From Ornithodoros turicata (lineage: Eukaryota; Arthropoda; Arachnida; Ixodida; Argasidae), in NCBI RefSeq assembly GCF_037126465.1, contig NC_088202.1, forward strand, positions 127,796,123-127,860,122: a stretch of 64,000 nucleotides of DNA, written 5' to 3'. Below, one piece after another: positions 1 through 11,625 of this stretch. A program made the position numbers and the translations under genes. Positions within the stretch are counted from its first letter, which is position 1. Each line of letters begins with the position of its first letter. The notes under the pieces are model-generated. The model made no database searches and had not been told where the DNA came from. It worked only from the letters and a program-made list of their open reading frames with translations.

Positions 1-2204
1 CAGTAGCAACAGCGGTCAGCGAGGAAGTTCAGCCACCGCGGCAGCTACTCCCACCGCTCTACTATGTATTTTGCTTTTCCCCGCGGTAGACTCGGAAATC
101 GGGGTGATTTAATGGGTGAACAGCCCCTTTGGAAGCAAAGGTTATTCTAGAATGGAGCTGAAAACGATGTAGCTGGGTCCTTTTCTGCTCTGAGAGGATC
201 AACTTGCAGAATTGAATAGGAGGTTACATTTAACAAGCGGCAACGTTTTTGGGGGGCGTATCCCTTTACGCACGTTATTCTCCCCTCGATCTTTTTACTT
301 CTTGAGTCCTTTGGAAATTCTTTCCTTCCATTTTCTTTTGGTAGCACGGCACTTCCGGATCTCCTTGAAATATTCATGCCGACATCTCGTAAAAGTACTC
401 CTTGGGACATTCAGTGCTCGATTTGCGTCGGAAGTGCTCCAAATTAAACATAAAAAATAATGATGCAGAGGCAAGGAATAAAAACGGCGATCTCACGAGG
501 ATTCGTCTGTTCGGCACGCACGTCTTCCTATTAGGATGACGCTTCCAAGTACAGCTTTTAGAGATCCAGAAGGTCACGAAGGACAGTTTTTTTTTCTCGG
601 TGGCTGTGCCGTGATATCGGGTTATAATTGCTGCGGTGGAAGACACGAGCTCGACGAGTGACATGTGTTGTCAGAATAGTACCGTGTTGCGAAACTGCGA
701 TGAGCCGACGCATTTTAGGAATCGTTTCAGCGCGAACAGATGCGTAGCGAAAGGTAACGTGTTGTAAGGTGCGGTAAAGCGCTCTAGTGTATGCGCAACT
801 GCTCCGCTCCGCTAACGCCGTTTTGTTCTGGGAATCACCTTGAATAATGTAGCCGTTAGTACACTTCAAGTTTACGTTTACAGTCATTCTGCTTCAAGTG
901 TAACAGTAATTTTATAAATTCAGTAAAAAGGTGGATAATAGCGATTCTTGCGAAAAAGTGAAATTGGTTAAAGTGGGACTTCACAACAACATCCCCACAA
1001 AGGTTGGAATATCTCGGTCCAAGACTGTGCAGATCTTACTCGAACGAATTATTACGAAGCGAGTGCTTTGCCTCTGTGAAGCGAGACGGCGCTGAAAGCA
1101 ATACATTGCTGACGTCATCGGGCATCCGGCAAGGGAGAGAAAAATGTAGGCTTGGAAGCAGACGACAATGCTGGGTGACGTCACGGAGTCCTCATCCAGA
1201 CTCACCGCCGTAGTATGGAGCTCTGTTTTCTGCTCTTCGCATTTCGGTTTCGGTTTGCAATTGTCATGATTTACCAATTCATTACTCGCGCAAAATGAAT
1301 GCGAATGCTGTATTCGGTATCTAGGGGGTGGTTCGTGTTCGGTATGATGTTCACCTAATTTTTTTCGAATCCTTGCGAAGTCTCCCTTTAAAGGAGTACA
1401 GAGGGCCATCCAAAAAAATTTCAGATTAAGACATCTGATGAAAGTGTGTGTGTCATTATACCGAATAGCACGAAAGGTTTTGATGTGTGCAATTTTTTTC
1501 CCAGAAAAAAAACTCACATAAACATAGCTCCGCGCGTTCACCCTTAACTCGCCACTCCAGCTATAACGAGGATGAGGAGGAATGATGCCATGTCACCGAT
1601 GACGGTATAAGGAGACTCGTTCTGGTTCGCCGGTCAGTGGGGGTCAGCGTCTTGTCCCTTTGCCGCCGTAAACCTGTTTTGCCAGTTCTCCCGGAGAATT
1701 GGGGATAGAAGGAGCGGCCGAAGCATTACCGAGCAAAGAGAAAGGCTGTATCAGAACCCCGAACAGCTGAGACGACAGCGGAGTAGCAGACAACATTTCT
1801 CTAGGCATATCAGCGAGCGTTCTCCTTATAGCGTCAGCGCGAGGTTCCAGGCAGATCACAGGCTGGTACTGCTCTTCACCACCGTTGCGCACGGTCGCTT
1901 TTTGCGGCGTATTTTAAATTCAATTTCTGCGATAATTATGACTCTGTGGTGTAAATTACTTCGCATGGTGCATCTTACTGGCCTACTTAACAGTTTTATA
2001 GGAAGAAAACTGGGTGTTAAAAATGACTTCTGTGCGACTTTAAGTTATCAATATATGCTACGTCTAGGCTTTCTTGCTATTGTACATACTTATTCGTGGA
2101 AGAATAAACGCGATTCCGATTTATCCGATTAAACGTATAAATTGTGCAAATTGATATGTGGACTCCTTAACGCTTTTTCTTGTGTGTGTGTGTGCGTGTT
2201 AAAT
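1..2204. other. Region without recognisable gene
   Basis: I see no gene here. Reading frames on both strands are short or lack any family signature; the longest, 186 codons on the minus strand at 981-1541, is of chance length and has no recognisable domain. The stretch 1370-1440, with a CCTTTAAAGGAGTACAGAGG block, has the look of a dispersed repeat, but there is no second copy in the window to prove it. Confidence 0.6.
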
Positions 2205-2502
2205 TCAGTAACAGCGCCGCGAAGCAGGGTGGCTAAGAGCGGCATACAGACGTGGACAGATGGAGAGAGGACGGCAGAGGGAGACTGGGGGATTAGTGTG
2301 CGTCCTGGGCCGACTTCAGGGAGAACGATGCCTACATCCGCCAGGAAAGTTTCCAGAAAAACCAAGGGAAAACTTCAGACAGCACAGCCGGTGATAGGCT
2401 TCGGACTCACCACCTTCCTGTCTACAGCACGACCTCTGAGTGGAGTAACCACCAAGGGGTAACCACCAAGGAAAGTTTTATCTACTCGGCTGTGCCGCCG
2501 GT
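2205..2502 (-). mobile_element. SINE family A, reverse copy, diverged head
   Basis: A tRNA-derived SINE lies on the minus strand. Read in reverse complement it runs from a tRNA-like head near 2500 down to the GCTTCGCGGCGC block at about 2215. The diagnostic middle part, the reverse of TGAAGTCGGCCCAGGACGCA, is at about 2306-2325 and matches the intact copy at 19087-19366. The head carries a longer insertion around GTGGTTACTCC, shared with the copy at 25567-25860, so this belongs to a subfamily. It also contains a small internal duplication of GGTAACCACCAAGG. No target duplication is visible. It has no coding capacity and would depend on a LINE for mobility. Confidence 0.85.
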
Positions 2503-3056
2503 ATTTGATCTATGCCCATACACAGTCCAAGATGGCTTCCCAATGCTTCACTTGGCCCTGGTGTAGATTCAATCTTGCAGATTGGGTGATTGACGGGTAG
2601 CTGGCAGTTCGTCGACGGTGGGAGACTCGGATCCCCATTGGATGTGGTACTGGGCATCAGCCGGTTCGCCTGTGCCGCAGGGCCTGCATGTGACTGATTC
2701 GGCCGTGGTGGTTCGGGGCCTTTGTTGTAAAAAGGCCGTCGGTGAGCAACTGCTCCTCTTCAATGCAATATCGTGTTGTCTTCTTCTCTTAGCGACACCG
2801 TCGTTTCTGCTCGTCAACTGTTTCATGAGGCGTTCACGATGCGGTGTATTTGTCGCTACATTGGGACGTAATTGTATGGTTCAATAATATACCGCGTATA
2901 TTATTTGTTTGCGCGGACTTACGCTCGCACGTGATGGATGCAATATCCGAAAATAAAAAATAGGAGTGAAGTAGTCTAGCACTGCGACTTGTCGCATCCT
3001 CCAGGTAGCCGTTGCAGACTGGCTCTTCCCGGGGAGGGAGACAAAGTACGGCATGC
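2503..3056. other. Region without recognisable gene; short palindrome
   Basis: No gene is recognised. Frames of 85-89 codons on both strands at 2569-2887 have no family signature. A near-perfect palindrome, AATAATATACC followed by GCGTATATTATT, sits at about 2883-2905 and may be a simple AT-rich cruciform. Confidence 0.5.
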
Positions 3057-3135
3057 GTGCTCTTCGTTTCTAGGGTGAGGGCAGTACTACTTTTGAAGCG
3101 TGATGCGGGCAAGCATTACACTTGTCCCATCCAGA
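3057..3135 (+). repeat. Unknown dispersed repeat G, forward copy
   Basis: About 75 bases here, including GAGGGCAGTACTACTTTTGA and then CTTGTCCCATCC, recur in inverted orientation at 5703-5776 with few differences. The two copies show this is a dispersed repeat; its full length and class are unknown. The forward copy abuts a GTAACG palindromic tract directly after the CCCATCC block, and the same block (GGTCCCATCCT) also lies next to the second GTAACG tract at 4776, so the two repeat types may be physically associated. Confidence 0.65.
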
Positions 3136-3279
3136 CTTGTACACGTTACCGAAAAAAAGGAACTAAATACCGTTACTCGTTACCACGAAAAAAAGGAACT
3201 AAATACGTTACCCGTTACCAAAGTAACAAAAGGAACGCGTTCCCGTTACTCGATAGTAACGAGTTACTTTTACGTTACC
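3131..3279. repeat. GTAACG palindromic low-complexity tract 1
   Basis: The tract consists of degenerate copies of GTAACG/CGTTAC in both orientations, such as CCGTTACTCGTTACC and AGTAACGAGTTAC, interspersed with AAAAAAGGAAC spacers. Because the unit is partly self-complementary, the stretch can pair with itself at many registers. It begins with CCAGACTTGTACACGTTACC, close to the boundary of the second tract at 4611-4776 read in reverse. It has no coding signal. Confidence 0.75.
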
Positions 3280-4610
3280 ATGCTATTACAGAGCCACAAC
3301 CATATCAAAATTGACACGTGCTTCATTTGGTCCGACAATTTCCATGGAATTTGCTTTGAAGAATAGTTGGCGCTCGAAATGGGCATCGGTTATTTTGGTG
3401 CGTTTGCTCGAGAGAGCCTCTGTGGCAAGACTGAAAAATTGCTGTGGAAAGACATGGTTGCATCAAATACAACCACCTTTGTTTGATGCATGAGTTGGAT
3501 GCGCCTGATTAGTAGCGAGGCTGACTTTGCTTCTTTTTTTGTTCTGTGAATTCAAGGTCAACAGCTGCTTTTATTCCCTTATTTTGGCACCACAGTTAGG
3601 AGGCTACACGTCAGCGCGATATTGTGCGTTTATGTTCTGATAAATATGTGATATATCTGATATGTTCTGATAAATGCTACACCAACATCTACAAGCCGTT
3701 GTATAAGCTGGCTCTTTGCATAGCTAACCTTTCATTCCTTTCAGTAAACATACCCCCCTCCCCCGTTGTAAGCCATCAAATCAACAAAGGTTCTCGGGCC
3801 TCACAACACGGCATTGGCTCCACGAGGTATTCGATGGATTCGTGGAAAGCAGTGCCTTTAACGTGTAATCCTCGATACGGTAACTGCTACAGCTAACTAA
3901 AATATTGAAGACGCTGACCTGGGCACGCTTCTCCAAATTCGAATGCGACGAGTGGGATGCACTCTGTCATTTTAGTTTGGGAAAGCAAAGAAGACACTAA
4001 AATGCTACATTCCCATCGCCTTTTGCCGCATTCAGCCTGAACGTCTCGTCCAACCCAGGCCACACTCACGTGATTATCATCTGTGCCATCTTATAATCCA
4101 ACGAGTGATCCTCACTGGAGCTCACAAGTGTGGAGGCGGGAGCGAAAATACGGGGACTAAGGTTTCTTCCCGGGATACGCTGGTAGGCCAATGACACGCG
4201 CGAGCTGCATGTAATAAACCCGGGATTTCGTGGTCCACGTCGGGTGGACCCAGTTTACAACAACACGGCGAATCAGCAGAGATTGACAGTGCCATCTCAG
4301 GATCCGAGTTTCGGCGAGCTTAGTTACTCTAGTATATCCATTGGCAGCTGCTGGGAGATAACACCTACACCCACAAACAAATCCAGGGTATTTTTCCAAG
4401 AATGCTTTCATGGTCAATGACACGACCGGGAAGTGTTGATGCATTCGTCATGTGGGTCACCTTAGGACTCAACAAAAGAGTGACTGTCGACCAGAGGCTC
4501 CCAAGAGCTGAACATCAAGGTCAGGTCACCTCGTGTTAGAAGCGTACGAGATTTCGGGAATTTCCACATACTAACTGACCATGTCGTCCACGTTGAAGCC
4601 GAGCGTAAAC
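3280..4610. other. Region without recognisable gene
   Basis: No gene is recognised. A 15-bp sequence, TATGTTCTGATAAAT, occurs twice within about 45 bases near 3630-3676. At 3700-3765 the phrase CTAACCTTTCATTCCTTTC followed by AGTAAACATACCCCCC resembles the LINE 3' tails at 6700-6800 and 30190-30275 and may be a short remnant of that family. Confidence 0.45.
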
Positions 4611-4776
4611 GAAGGAAAGGAACGAGTAACGTGAGTAACGAGTTACCGATTTTTGTAACTGAATACGTTATTAGTTACAACTTTTAGAAGAGTAACTAAT
4701 CGTTACTTCGTTACCGAAAAAAGTAACTGGTTACTGGGTAACGAGTTACTTGTAACGAGTTACGTACAACTCTGGT
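4611..4776. repeat. GTAACG palindromic low-complexity tract 2
   Basis: This is a second GTAACG/CGTTAC tract with many self-complementary units, such as GTAACGAGTTAC and AGTAACTAATCGTTAC. Read in reverse it starts CCAGAGTTGTACGTAACTCG, matching the start of tract 1 (CCAGACTTGTACACGTTACC). The two tracts therefore have a defined boundary and are inverted relative to each other, about 1.3 kb apart. Confidence 0.75.
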
Positions 4777-5222
4777 CCCATCCTAAGCTGGCTATACAAC
4801 GGCCCTTCCCCATTGCCCTGTGTTGGAAGTAAAGTGGCTCCGTGCCTGTCTTTAGTCTTATTGTATGTATGTTGTAGGCGGTTTTCTTCATAAAACTACT
4901 TCTAGTCGACAACTTCAGAATGCTTCAGAATACTTCAGAATACTACTTCTTGAAAATGACGTCAGCGTGTGACACTTTGGTAGGAATTCACCGCGTCGGG
5001 AATGCTGTAAAAAAGCAGAAAAAAGAATTCACTGACACAAAGCCACAGTTATTCTTGGTGCATGAACAACTGCTCGAACTCGTTTGAATTAATAATTAAT
5101 AAAGTATATTTTCGGGAGTGCGGATTTACGGGTGTATGGGAATGTTAATTTATTTGAATTGCTTTTTGCTATGTGACTCGTATGTTATTATGGCACATCT
5201 TTATTGTCATCATTTGACGCGG
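4777..5222. other. Region without recognisable gene
   Basis: AT-rich sequence with a local triplication of GAATACTTCA/GAATGCTTCA at 4915-4945. I see no gene or clear element. Confidence 0.5.
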
Positions 5223-5316
5223 TTTTGACATTACATTTACATTACATTTACATTGACATTACATTACATTTACATTGACATTACATTACATTTACATTTA
5301 CATTTGACATTACAAA
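5223..5316 (+). repeat. TTACATT minisatellite
   Basis: An array of alternating TTACATTTACA and TTGACATTACA units of variable length spans about 90 bases. It is a simple tandem repeat with higher-order shuffling of two short units. Confidence 0.9.
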
Positions 5317-5702
5317 AATAATAAGATTACCATATCACGTGTCACTAATATTCGCCGCCTATTCACCTGCATCATATATCCCACCTCTTCGATTTGCTGC
5401 GCTTGTTGTAGCTGTCCATCTGAATCATGTGACCGCACGGCGTCGAAAATGTAATTAAGTGGCACGTCCGCTTTGCCAGCAAGTTTCGGGCGCCGCTGGA
5501 TATGTTGCCTCAGAAGACGGAAAACCCGCTCCATGATGGGCTCACCCGATTCTCATGGATACCGCGGCCCTATCATGTCTAATTATGATGATTGAGACAC
5601 TGTTTACATTGGTGAAAAAGACAGATGGCAGTTTCTGTACCCATGCGACGGCTGGCAGTTGAATATCGCATTGGCACATTCTTGTTTGTAGTGCAAACTG
5701 TA
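5317..5702. other. Region without confirmed gene; weak minus-strand ORF
   Basis: A 74-codon minus-strand frame at 5310-5534 has a composition closer to a soluble protein than its neighbours (rich in Arg, Gln, Asp, Val). There is no homologous family I recognise, an in-frame stop lies just upstream, and no splice structure can be argued. I do not call it a gene. Confidence 0.35.
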
Positions 5703-5776
5703 GGATGGGACAAGCGCAATGCTTGCCCTCTTCACGCTTCAAAAGTAGTACTGCCCTCTCCTTAAAAACGAAGAGC
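5703..5776 (-). repeat. Unknown dispersed repeat G, reverse copy
   Basis: This is the inverted counterpart of 3057-3135. In reverse complement it reads CTCTTCGTTT, then AGGAGAGGGCAGTACTACTT, then CTTGTCCCATCC. The shared segment gives similar short peptides in one frame of each copy, but no longer open frame is kept, so a coding role is not supported. Confidence 0.65.
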
Positions 5777-6304
5777 ATTCTTGTTCACACTGGAAATACT
5801 GGAACTATCTGAACTATCACCTGCAGTTGTGAGGACGAAAATGATGGTCTTTAATCTAGAATAGTAAAATCTCCAATTCCTACGAAGACTAAATGCTGGA
5901 GAAGGAGGTTCGTGAACGAAGTGTACGAGGCAAGATTCCAAGCTGGACAACAGAAAAAGGCAAGAGTAAAAAACTGGGACCGGTTTACTCGAAGGGGGGA
6001 AACATAGGCGCTGACTGCGGGGGGGGGGGGGGGGCGCCGCCTCCCCCGGGAAGTCCCGCTAAGAGACTGACAACTGACACCAACTTTTGGGGCTCGGCAC
6101 GCCCGGTTCAAAAGAGCAAAGCGGCACCAACAACAAAAATGCATCTTGCAATTTGTAAAATATGTATCCGCCCACCATACTCATTATCACAGTAGAAGGT
6201 GAGGCGAAGAAAGAAGAAACACAGAGGGGATGACACAACACATAGCCTGAATTTCGCCCAAAGCAATCAGATCAATGAAACGCAGCAGTCGAAAAGGTAC
6301 CAGC
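5777..6304. other. Region without recognisable gene; G/C homopolymer
   Basis: A run of about 15 G at 6020-6034 followed by GCGCCGCC and CCCCCGGG can form a short GC hairpin or a quadruplex. No gene is seen. Confidence 0.5.
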
Positions 6305-6306
6305 AG

Positions 6307-6377
6307 TTGCCCGTGTGGTGTAACGGTAGGATCTTCGGAACGCATATACGTTGGATGCGGGTTCAACTTCGGCTGCT
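6307..6377 (+). repeat. tRNA-like segment, possible SINE head
   Basis: The stretch has a Pol III-like box A region (TGTGGTGTAACGGTAGGA) and, about 35 bases further, a box B-like GGGTTCAACTTC. It cannot fold into a complete cloverleaf with a matching acceptor stem, and box B departs from GGTTCRANNCC, so it is not a functional tRNA gene. The downstream sequence does not match families A or B in this window. It may be the head of a separate SINE or an old tRNA pseudogene. Confidence 0.4.
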
Positions 6378-6619
6378 GCATTTCATTGACCATATTCATT
6401 ACATTGCGCGCATTTCGGGTTAAACACCGAGGATTCACTGCATTTTGTTCCTTTTGCACTCGGTTTTCAAAGGCGTAATGCCTTCAGTTGTGCACATGTT
6501 CACTGTTTATGTTCTCTCTGTTTTTCTTTTTTTGTGTTTTCTGTTCTTCCTTCCTGTTATTTCTATACCAGTTCTGCATACATCGTAGGATCTCGCCAGA
6601 GTGTGTGGTTCTTCAGCGT

Positions 6620-6802
6620 TTTTGTGTTCTTCATTTTTCTTTTCCTTTTCTTTCCTTCCTTTCGTTTTCTTTTCCTTTCCTCCTTTCTTTGCCTTTTCTT
6701 TTCTTCCCCTTTCACTTTTTTTGGAGTAACAAGCCGACATCCATCTGGCTTACCTTTCCTTTCTTTTTTTCTTAATAGTAAACATATCCCCCCCCCCCCG
6801 GG
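6620..6802 (+). mobile_element. LINE 3' untranslated tail, 5'-truncated
   Basis: A pyrimidine-rich stretch is followed by GGAGTAACAAGCCGACATCC, CTGGCTTACCTTTCC and AGTAAACATATCCCCCC. The same order (GGAATAGCAAACCGGCATTA, CTGGCTGACATTTGC, ATTAAACATATCCCTCCC) follows the LINE ORF2 stop codon at 30073-30075. I infer a truncated 3' end of the same non-LTR family, ending in a run of C. No coding part is left. Confidence 0.65.
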
Positions 6803-7772
6803 AAATTGAAAACTCTCCGCCTCTGGAGTGAAAGGCAGGCTACACATAGCAGCTGATTTTATTGTAAAAAGAAACTACTCCTCACTACTCCTTAAAAAAT
6901 ACCTCCTCCTCCTCCTCCTCCTAGCGTTGTAACTTTTGTAACGTCGTGATCTAAACAAAAGACAGGAGGAATCTGAAGAACTTCCTTTTCTCGTCTTGTC
7001 GAAGTGCTTCTTAACAACGCATGTCGACTGGAGACTGGAACTGCTTCACAAGTGCTTCAACACGTGCTCTAAAAGGCGCGTGTTATAATTGAAAACTGAA
7101 TTGCATGTCTGTGCGTAGATTAGAGTGTAATTGAAGCCTACCTGAACTATGCAAATGTCTTATATAACACTCGACTATAGCAGTCTGTGAATCTTCACGT
7201 CAGCGCCTGTTGCTTCACGCATCTCTCTTCCAACCTTTGAAATTGGTGGTCGGCTATCCAGCGTATTCATGCAGGAAAACAGGACCTGCACCTTTTATTC
7301 TACGTGCTATCTGATGGCATCACAGCTCTCTCTCTCTGTCTGTCTGTGTGTGTGCGCGCGTGTGCGTGTGAATCTGATAGTGACACCACTGAGTCACTGT
7401 GGGATACAAAATTATACGGCCACTCACGCCCCTCTTATCAAGACTCGACTGAGCGTTGTCATAAGGGGTGGCAAATGCCTCGACCTGTTCCGTCTACTTC
7501 TGCAGGGCTTTTCTTTGCACCACTTACATTGAGTTCCAAAAACTGGACATACGTATTCCTCAGTCTGCGTAAGGCCAACAAAGGAAACTTCAATAAACCT
7601 CAGACCAAAAAGCGCACCTCTGAAAACTGCATTCAGATCGCGCATATGGTCATTGCCCACCACAGGCTATTCGTCAGCAAATCAAATTATTGAGGTTCTC
7701 TTCCGAAGTCATCTAAATTCGATTGTTAGAGGACACTCGTATTTTTCCGTGTTACTTCTAACCACATGAATG
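6803..7772. other. Region without recognisable gene; microsatellites
   Basis: It contains a CTC triplet run at about 6903-6923 and a CT-to-GT compound microsatellite at 7327-7371. No gene is recognised. Confidence 0.5.
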
Positions 7773-7798
7773 AACAACAACAACAACAACTTTATTTT
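7773..7798 (-). mobile_element. Retroelement family F 3' tail, reverse
   Basis: A CAA run followed by CTTTATTTTAAGATGATGAA is, in reverse complement, TTCATCATCTTAAAATAAAG followed by TTG repeats. The same end (AATAAAG plus TTG repeats) occurs at 22507, 41662 and 60249. It is the end of a non-LTR or SINE family whose tail is TTG repeats rather than poly(A). Confidence 0.5.
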
Positions 7799-10700
7799 AA
7801 GATGATGAATGAAATGTTGAAGTACCCCGATTATAAAGCCAATTTCAAAGTCGCCCGCTGTTCGTATCCAGTCTCACTACTCAGCTAATTAAGCTTCCAA
7901 AACGAGCTCAGTGAGTTCTCAATCTGTGACTAACCACTAAGTCAGTTATGAAACAATCTCCCGTTAAGATCGTTATCTGCATTATCATTCCTCACGACGT
8001 GCTAAAGTAAAGCTGTTGGACCTCTTGATTCTTGGACACTGAAAGCTGCACCAGTACAAATCCCTTATCGCTGTCACGAACTGCTACCTCTTGGACAGTC
8101 AGCGTCGATTGCGCAGAGAGAGGCAACATACGAGAAGAGCACGGACAACCCAAACAGAACACGTCAGAAGCAACGAAACTACATAACAGCGTGGCCCTTT
8201 ACTTCTCGACGTCTGCGTCTCCAAACTAGCACCCGAAGGCCCCGCACGTTACAGACATTTTCCTTGCACATAAGCCGGCCGGTGCGCCGCAAAGAAAAGA
8301 GGGTGCTCAAATGGCAAACGAAATAATTGCGCTCATTTATTCATGTTCTGTGGACGCAGAGTTTTCTTTTTAATGGCCCAGGGCACTCTAATTGAAGCAA
8401 GACGTCGAGACAGCAGCGCTGGAACCGGATCCCCTCGAGGGCAAGACTGGATGACCCGTGATTAGAATGGAAGTACTTCAGAACCGCGAGCTAACAAAGG
8501 AACAGAACGACAGGCAAAAGAAGCACGACGGGGTGACATGACTTGCCTGGTGAAGAAGATTCCTCTTCATTTGCACCTCGGGGCGACGCCGTCCGAATGC
8601 TGTCCAGCGAAGGACTGTCTTCTGTGATGGGAACATATTTAAGCAAGCTGCAATTAGGAGCAAGATGTCGCGCAGTTATTGGCCTGTCACGGCGTGTCAC
8701 GTGTACATCGTTAAGTATGCGTCTTCTGACGATATCAACTAACTTTCTTGGGGGTAAAGAAAGGAGAGGACGGTGTGTATATTGTGTTTTGGTTTCGCTT
8801 CACTTCTAGGAACTTCTGATGCTTTTATTGTTTTCGCCTTTCGCCTTGTTTCTGCACTTCTGCTGCATTTTTTTGTTTTTACGGACAGTTCGCGGTACGG
8901 CGCTTAGTCTCCTCTCCCCCTGTCCTGCAACGTCGTCATCCAGGTGTCATCGCGCTACTTCTCAGAACCTAGCAGTCGTCTTCAACCGTCCATTGTTCTG
9001 TACGTCTCTACTACTACTTTTGGTGACTACTACACTGCGACTACTACTGCTGTACCGCGTATGACTACTTGTGAAAAAAAAAAGCCTCCATCTTTATTCA
9101 TTCTGCTTAATACGCTCAAGGGCGGTAGCTTTATAGGGCCATCTTCCAACCCTGATCTTCGGCAGCCCACACTCGTTTCGGTGTCGTTCTAACATCGTCT
9201 TCTCTTGTCCTTATCTTCTTTCTTCTCCTCTTCTCTCTCCACAACTTACACGGACGGACTTACATGGGCGTTGGTGGCCTCTCGCTTTAAATAGACATAC
9301 TCACGAAAGTGATACGTAGCACCCGTTTTTCCGCACCAGATTAATGCGATCATAATCTCGAAATCGCTCTAGTACATAGAACGTTCTCTACTTGTAAATG
9401 CGTAGATACAGTCCCCCTGCGCCTGAGTCTCTTCTTTCCCTTATTATCGAATGGGTACTAAGCCCTCGGCACCAATCGATAACCTTATACGTCTGCAAAT
9501 TTAGTCTCCGCTTTCAAGGGCGGCAAATATGATTAAGGCAAGCAAATACCCTAGAAGTGAAACATTTCTCGTCGTCTCGGGTTCCCTCTCTTTATTTTTC
9601 CAAACCAACGGGAGAGCAACGAAAGGAAAGAAAGAAAAAGAAGAAAAAAAGTAGAGAATCGCAGCATTCCCTAGATCTCCGTCCAATCGGACCGAACCTC
9701 GTTAATCACGGTGCCAGAAACAAGCGCCGATACCTGAAGGACGTAATTGAAACTGCAACGGAACAAGAACTTCCTCTCCCCTATTGGAGGCTTTTTTGTT
9801 CCTTCCCTATATAAGATTCCTCGTATGGTTGCTCACACCATTACCCTTGGAGCTGGTTTGTGTCTTTTTAGGGCTGCCCTAATATTAATCGTGTCCCTTA
9901 TTTCTTTCTCACTCGGGTTTTCGTTTCGATGTGTTCGATCTGCGAGTATGTTTGTGTGGTAACGCAAGTTCGCCAGCGTTGCACATGCTACTTTGAAAAA
10001 TGGTTTCCGATGGCAGCGCCGCCTGGCCCTGGCTGATACAAAGACGTTAGGGGTTTCTCGGACGTGTACCAATGCTATTGGATATCGGCCCTTATTCGCA
10101 AGTCAACGGATCCAATTGGACAAATACGATAAACTTGCAGCTGTAAGAATTGCCTTTGGAGCCTCGTCGGTAAATCGGATAATTGTGGGCAGATGTGATG
10201 TAGGCTCAGAGGGCTGTCAAAATCGCGGAATAAGGACGCACCCTTGTGTGGCGTCCTGTTCTGACTCGCGGTTCTGAAGGATGGTCCGGAACATCTCCAT
10301 TTCTTCCTTTACCTAGCCTCCTAGACCAACCGCACAAATAGAAAGAAGAAACAAACACTGCACTGTATATACAATAAATAAACGATTTCTAGGTGCGGTA
10401 GGCCCGTTTCATTGAAGATGTTTTCGTTGGTGGTGTCTTTGGACTACGGCATCGACACGAGCTCACCGCACCTCTCTTCTCTGCTCTCACTCTTCCATTT
10501 GTGACTACGTGCTTTGGTAACGTTTAAGTCTCACAGCGGCAGTTAGACCACGAACAAAGTGCCACTACAAACGAAATCTCGTGAACCCGTCGCAATCCAC
10601 GTGTCTCACGCCGTGCGTTCACACGTGTGCACACACGACATCCTCACTGAAGATTCTATTGGAAGAAAAAGCGGAAACATTGTTCACGGAGCAGAAGTTC

Positions 10701-11465
10701 TGTCCAGTGGTATGTTGAGCAATCACACGGTGCCTGAATATCGGGACTGGCGTACTACTCACTTAGCAGACGACACTTAGCGGTCGACACCGTCAGCGTC
10801 TTTTTCTGTCGTCTGCTACGAATATCCTGTGACTGTGTAGCGGTGTACGTCAAGACAAGACAAGACGTTGAGCGCTCGCACTCACGTCACAGCAGAAAGC
10901 TACGATGTTTTTCCCATCTTCCACTGGAGTATTCTACGGAATGACGCTCGTGTGAATACACGGACACTGTATTCTCCCAGAATATTGTTTCTCTATATGA
11001 CGCGGAAGTGTCGTAGACGTGATTTCTAGTTTTCAGAGGTATGACGTCATGAGGTGCACAAGCTCGGAGCGGCAGGCAACATGTGCTTTCAAGCAAGTCG
11101 ATTCTGTCTCCTCCCCACAGCTGCTGGCAGTCTTCCAGTGTGCGGCGGAAAGAGGATTCCCGAAAGATGCGCAAGGCTGTTAGGAGATAGACGTCAGAGC
11201 TCCCGAAGATGTCACCTATAGCCTTGGAGAATCCGAAACTACGATGTTCTGCGGATTCTTTGGAAAATTCGTGGAAGCGTATGGTTTTCCCGTACGGCAT
11301 TTGTATTTTTCGTACTGAGCCCTTGAGCGGGGTTGATAAGTATTGTGAAACAAAATAAGTTTTTTTTAAAGTCTCTAGTGGCGCTTTAAGGTACGTCGTC
11401 TTCTTGGTCAACTGCCTTTTCTAGCAGGTGATTATGCCTCCGCTAAATATTTCATGCCTTGGCTG
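7799..11465. other. Long region without recognisable gene
   Basis: About 3.7 kb with no supported gene. The longest frame (174 codons, minus strand, 10887-11411) has ordinary residue use but no domain I recognise, and one such frame is expected by chance in a window this size. No inverted repeat of note was seen. Confidence 0.5.
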
Positions 11466-11625
11466 GATGGTGATGATGATGTGATAAAGAAAAAAATGGG
11501 GATGTAAGTTTAAGTCTAAGTCTAAGTGGCTACCCCAGTACGCTTACACACAGAAAGTACAAACAGATGATGAGATGATGAGAAAACAAAGAGATGATGG
11601 CCAGAGAAGAACAGAGATGATGATG
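11466..11625 (+). repeat. GAT-rich low-complexity segment
   Basis: Repeated GATGATGA units are scattered through about 150 bases together with a short AAGTCTAAGTCTAAG tandem. It is simple-sequence DNA. Confidence 0.65.

Noticed and set aside
981..1541. 186-codon minus-strand ORF
   Set aside because: No domain; composition rich in Ser, Arg and Cys as expected from non-coding DNA.
6488..6847. Overlapping frames on both strands encoding Phe/Leu-rich or Lys/Arg-rich peptides
   Set aside because: These are translations of the pyrimidine-rich LINE 3' tail.
10887..11411. 174-codon minus-strand ORF
   Set aside because: No recognisable family, no initiation or splice evidence. By a rough estimate of stop-codon frequency about one such frame is expected in this much sequence.
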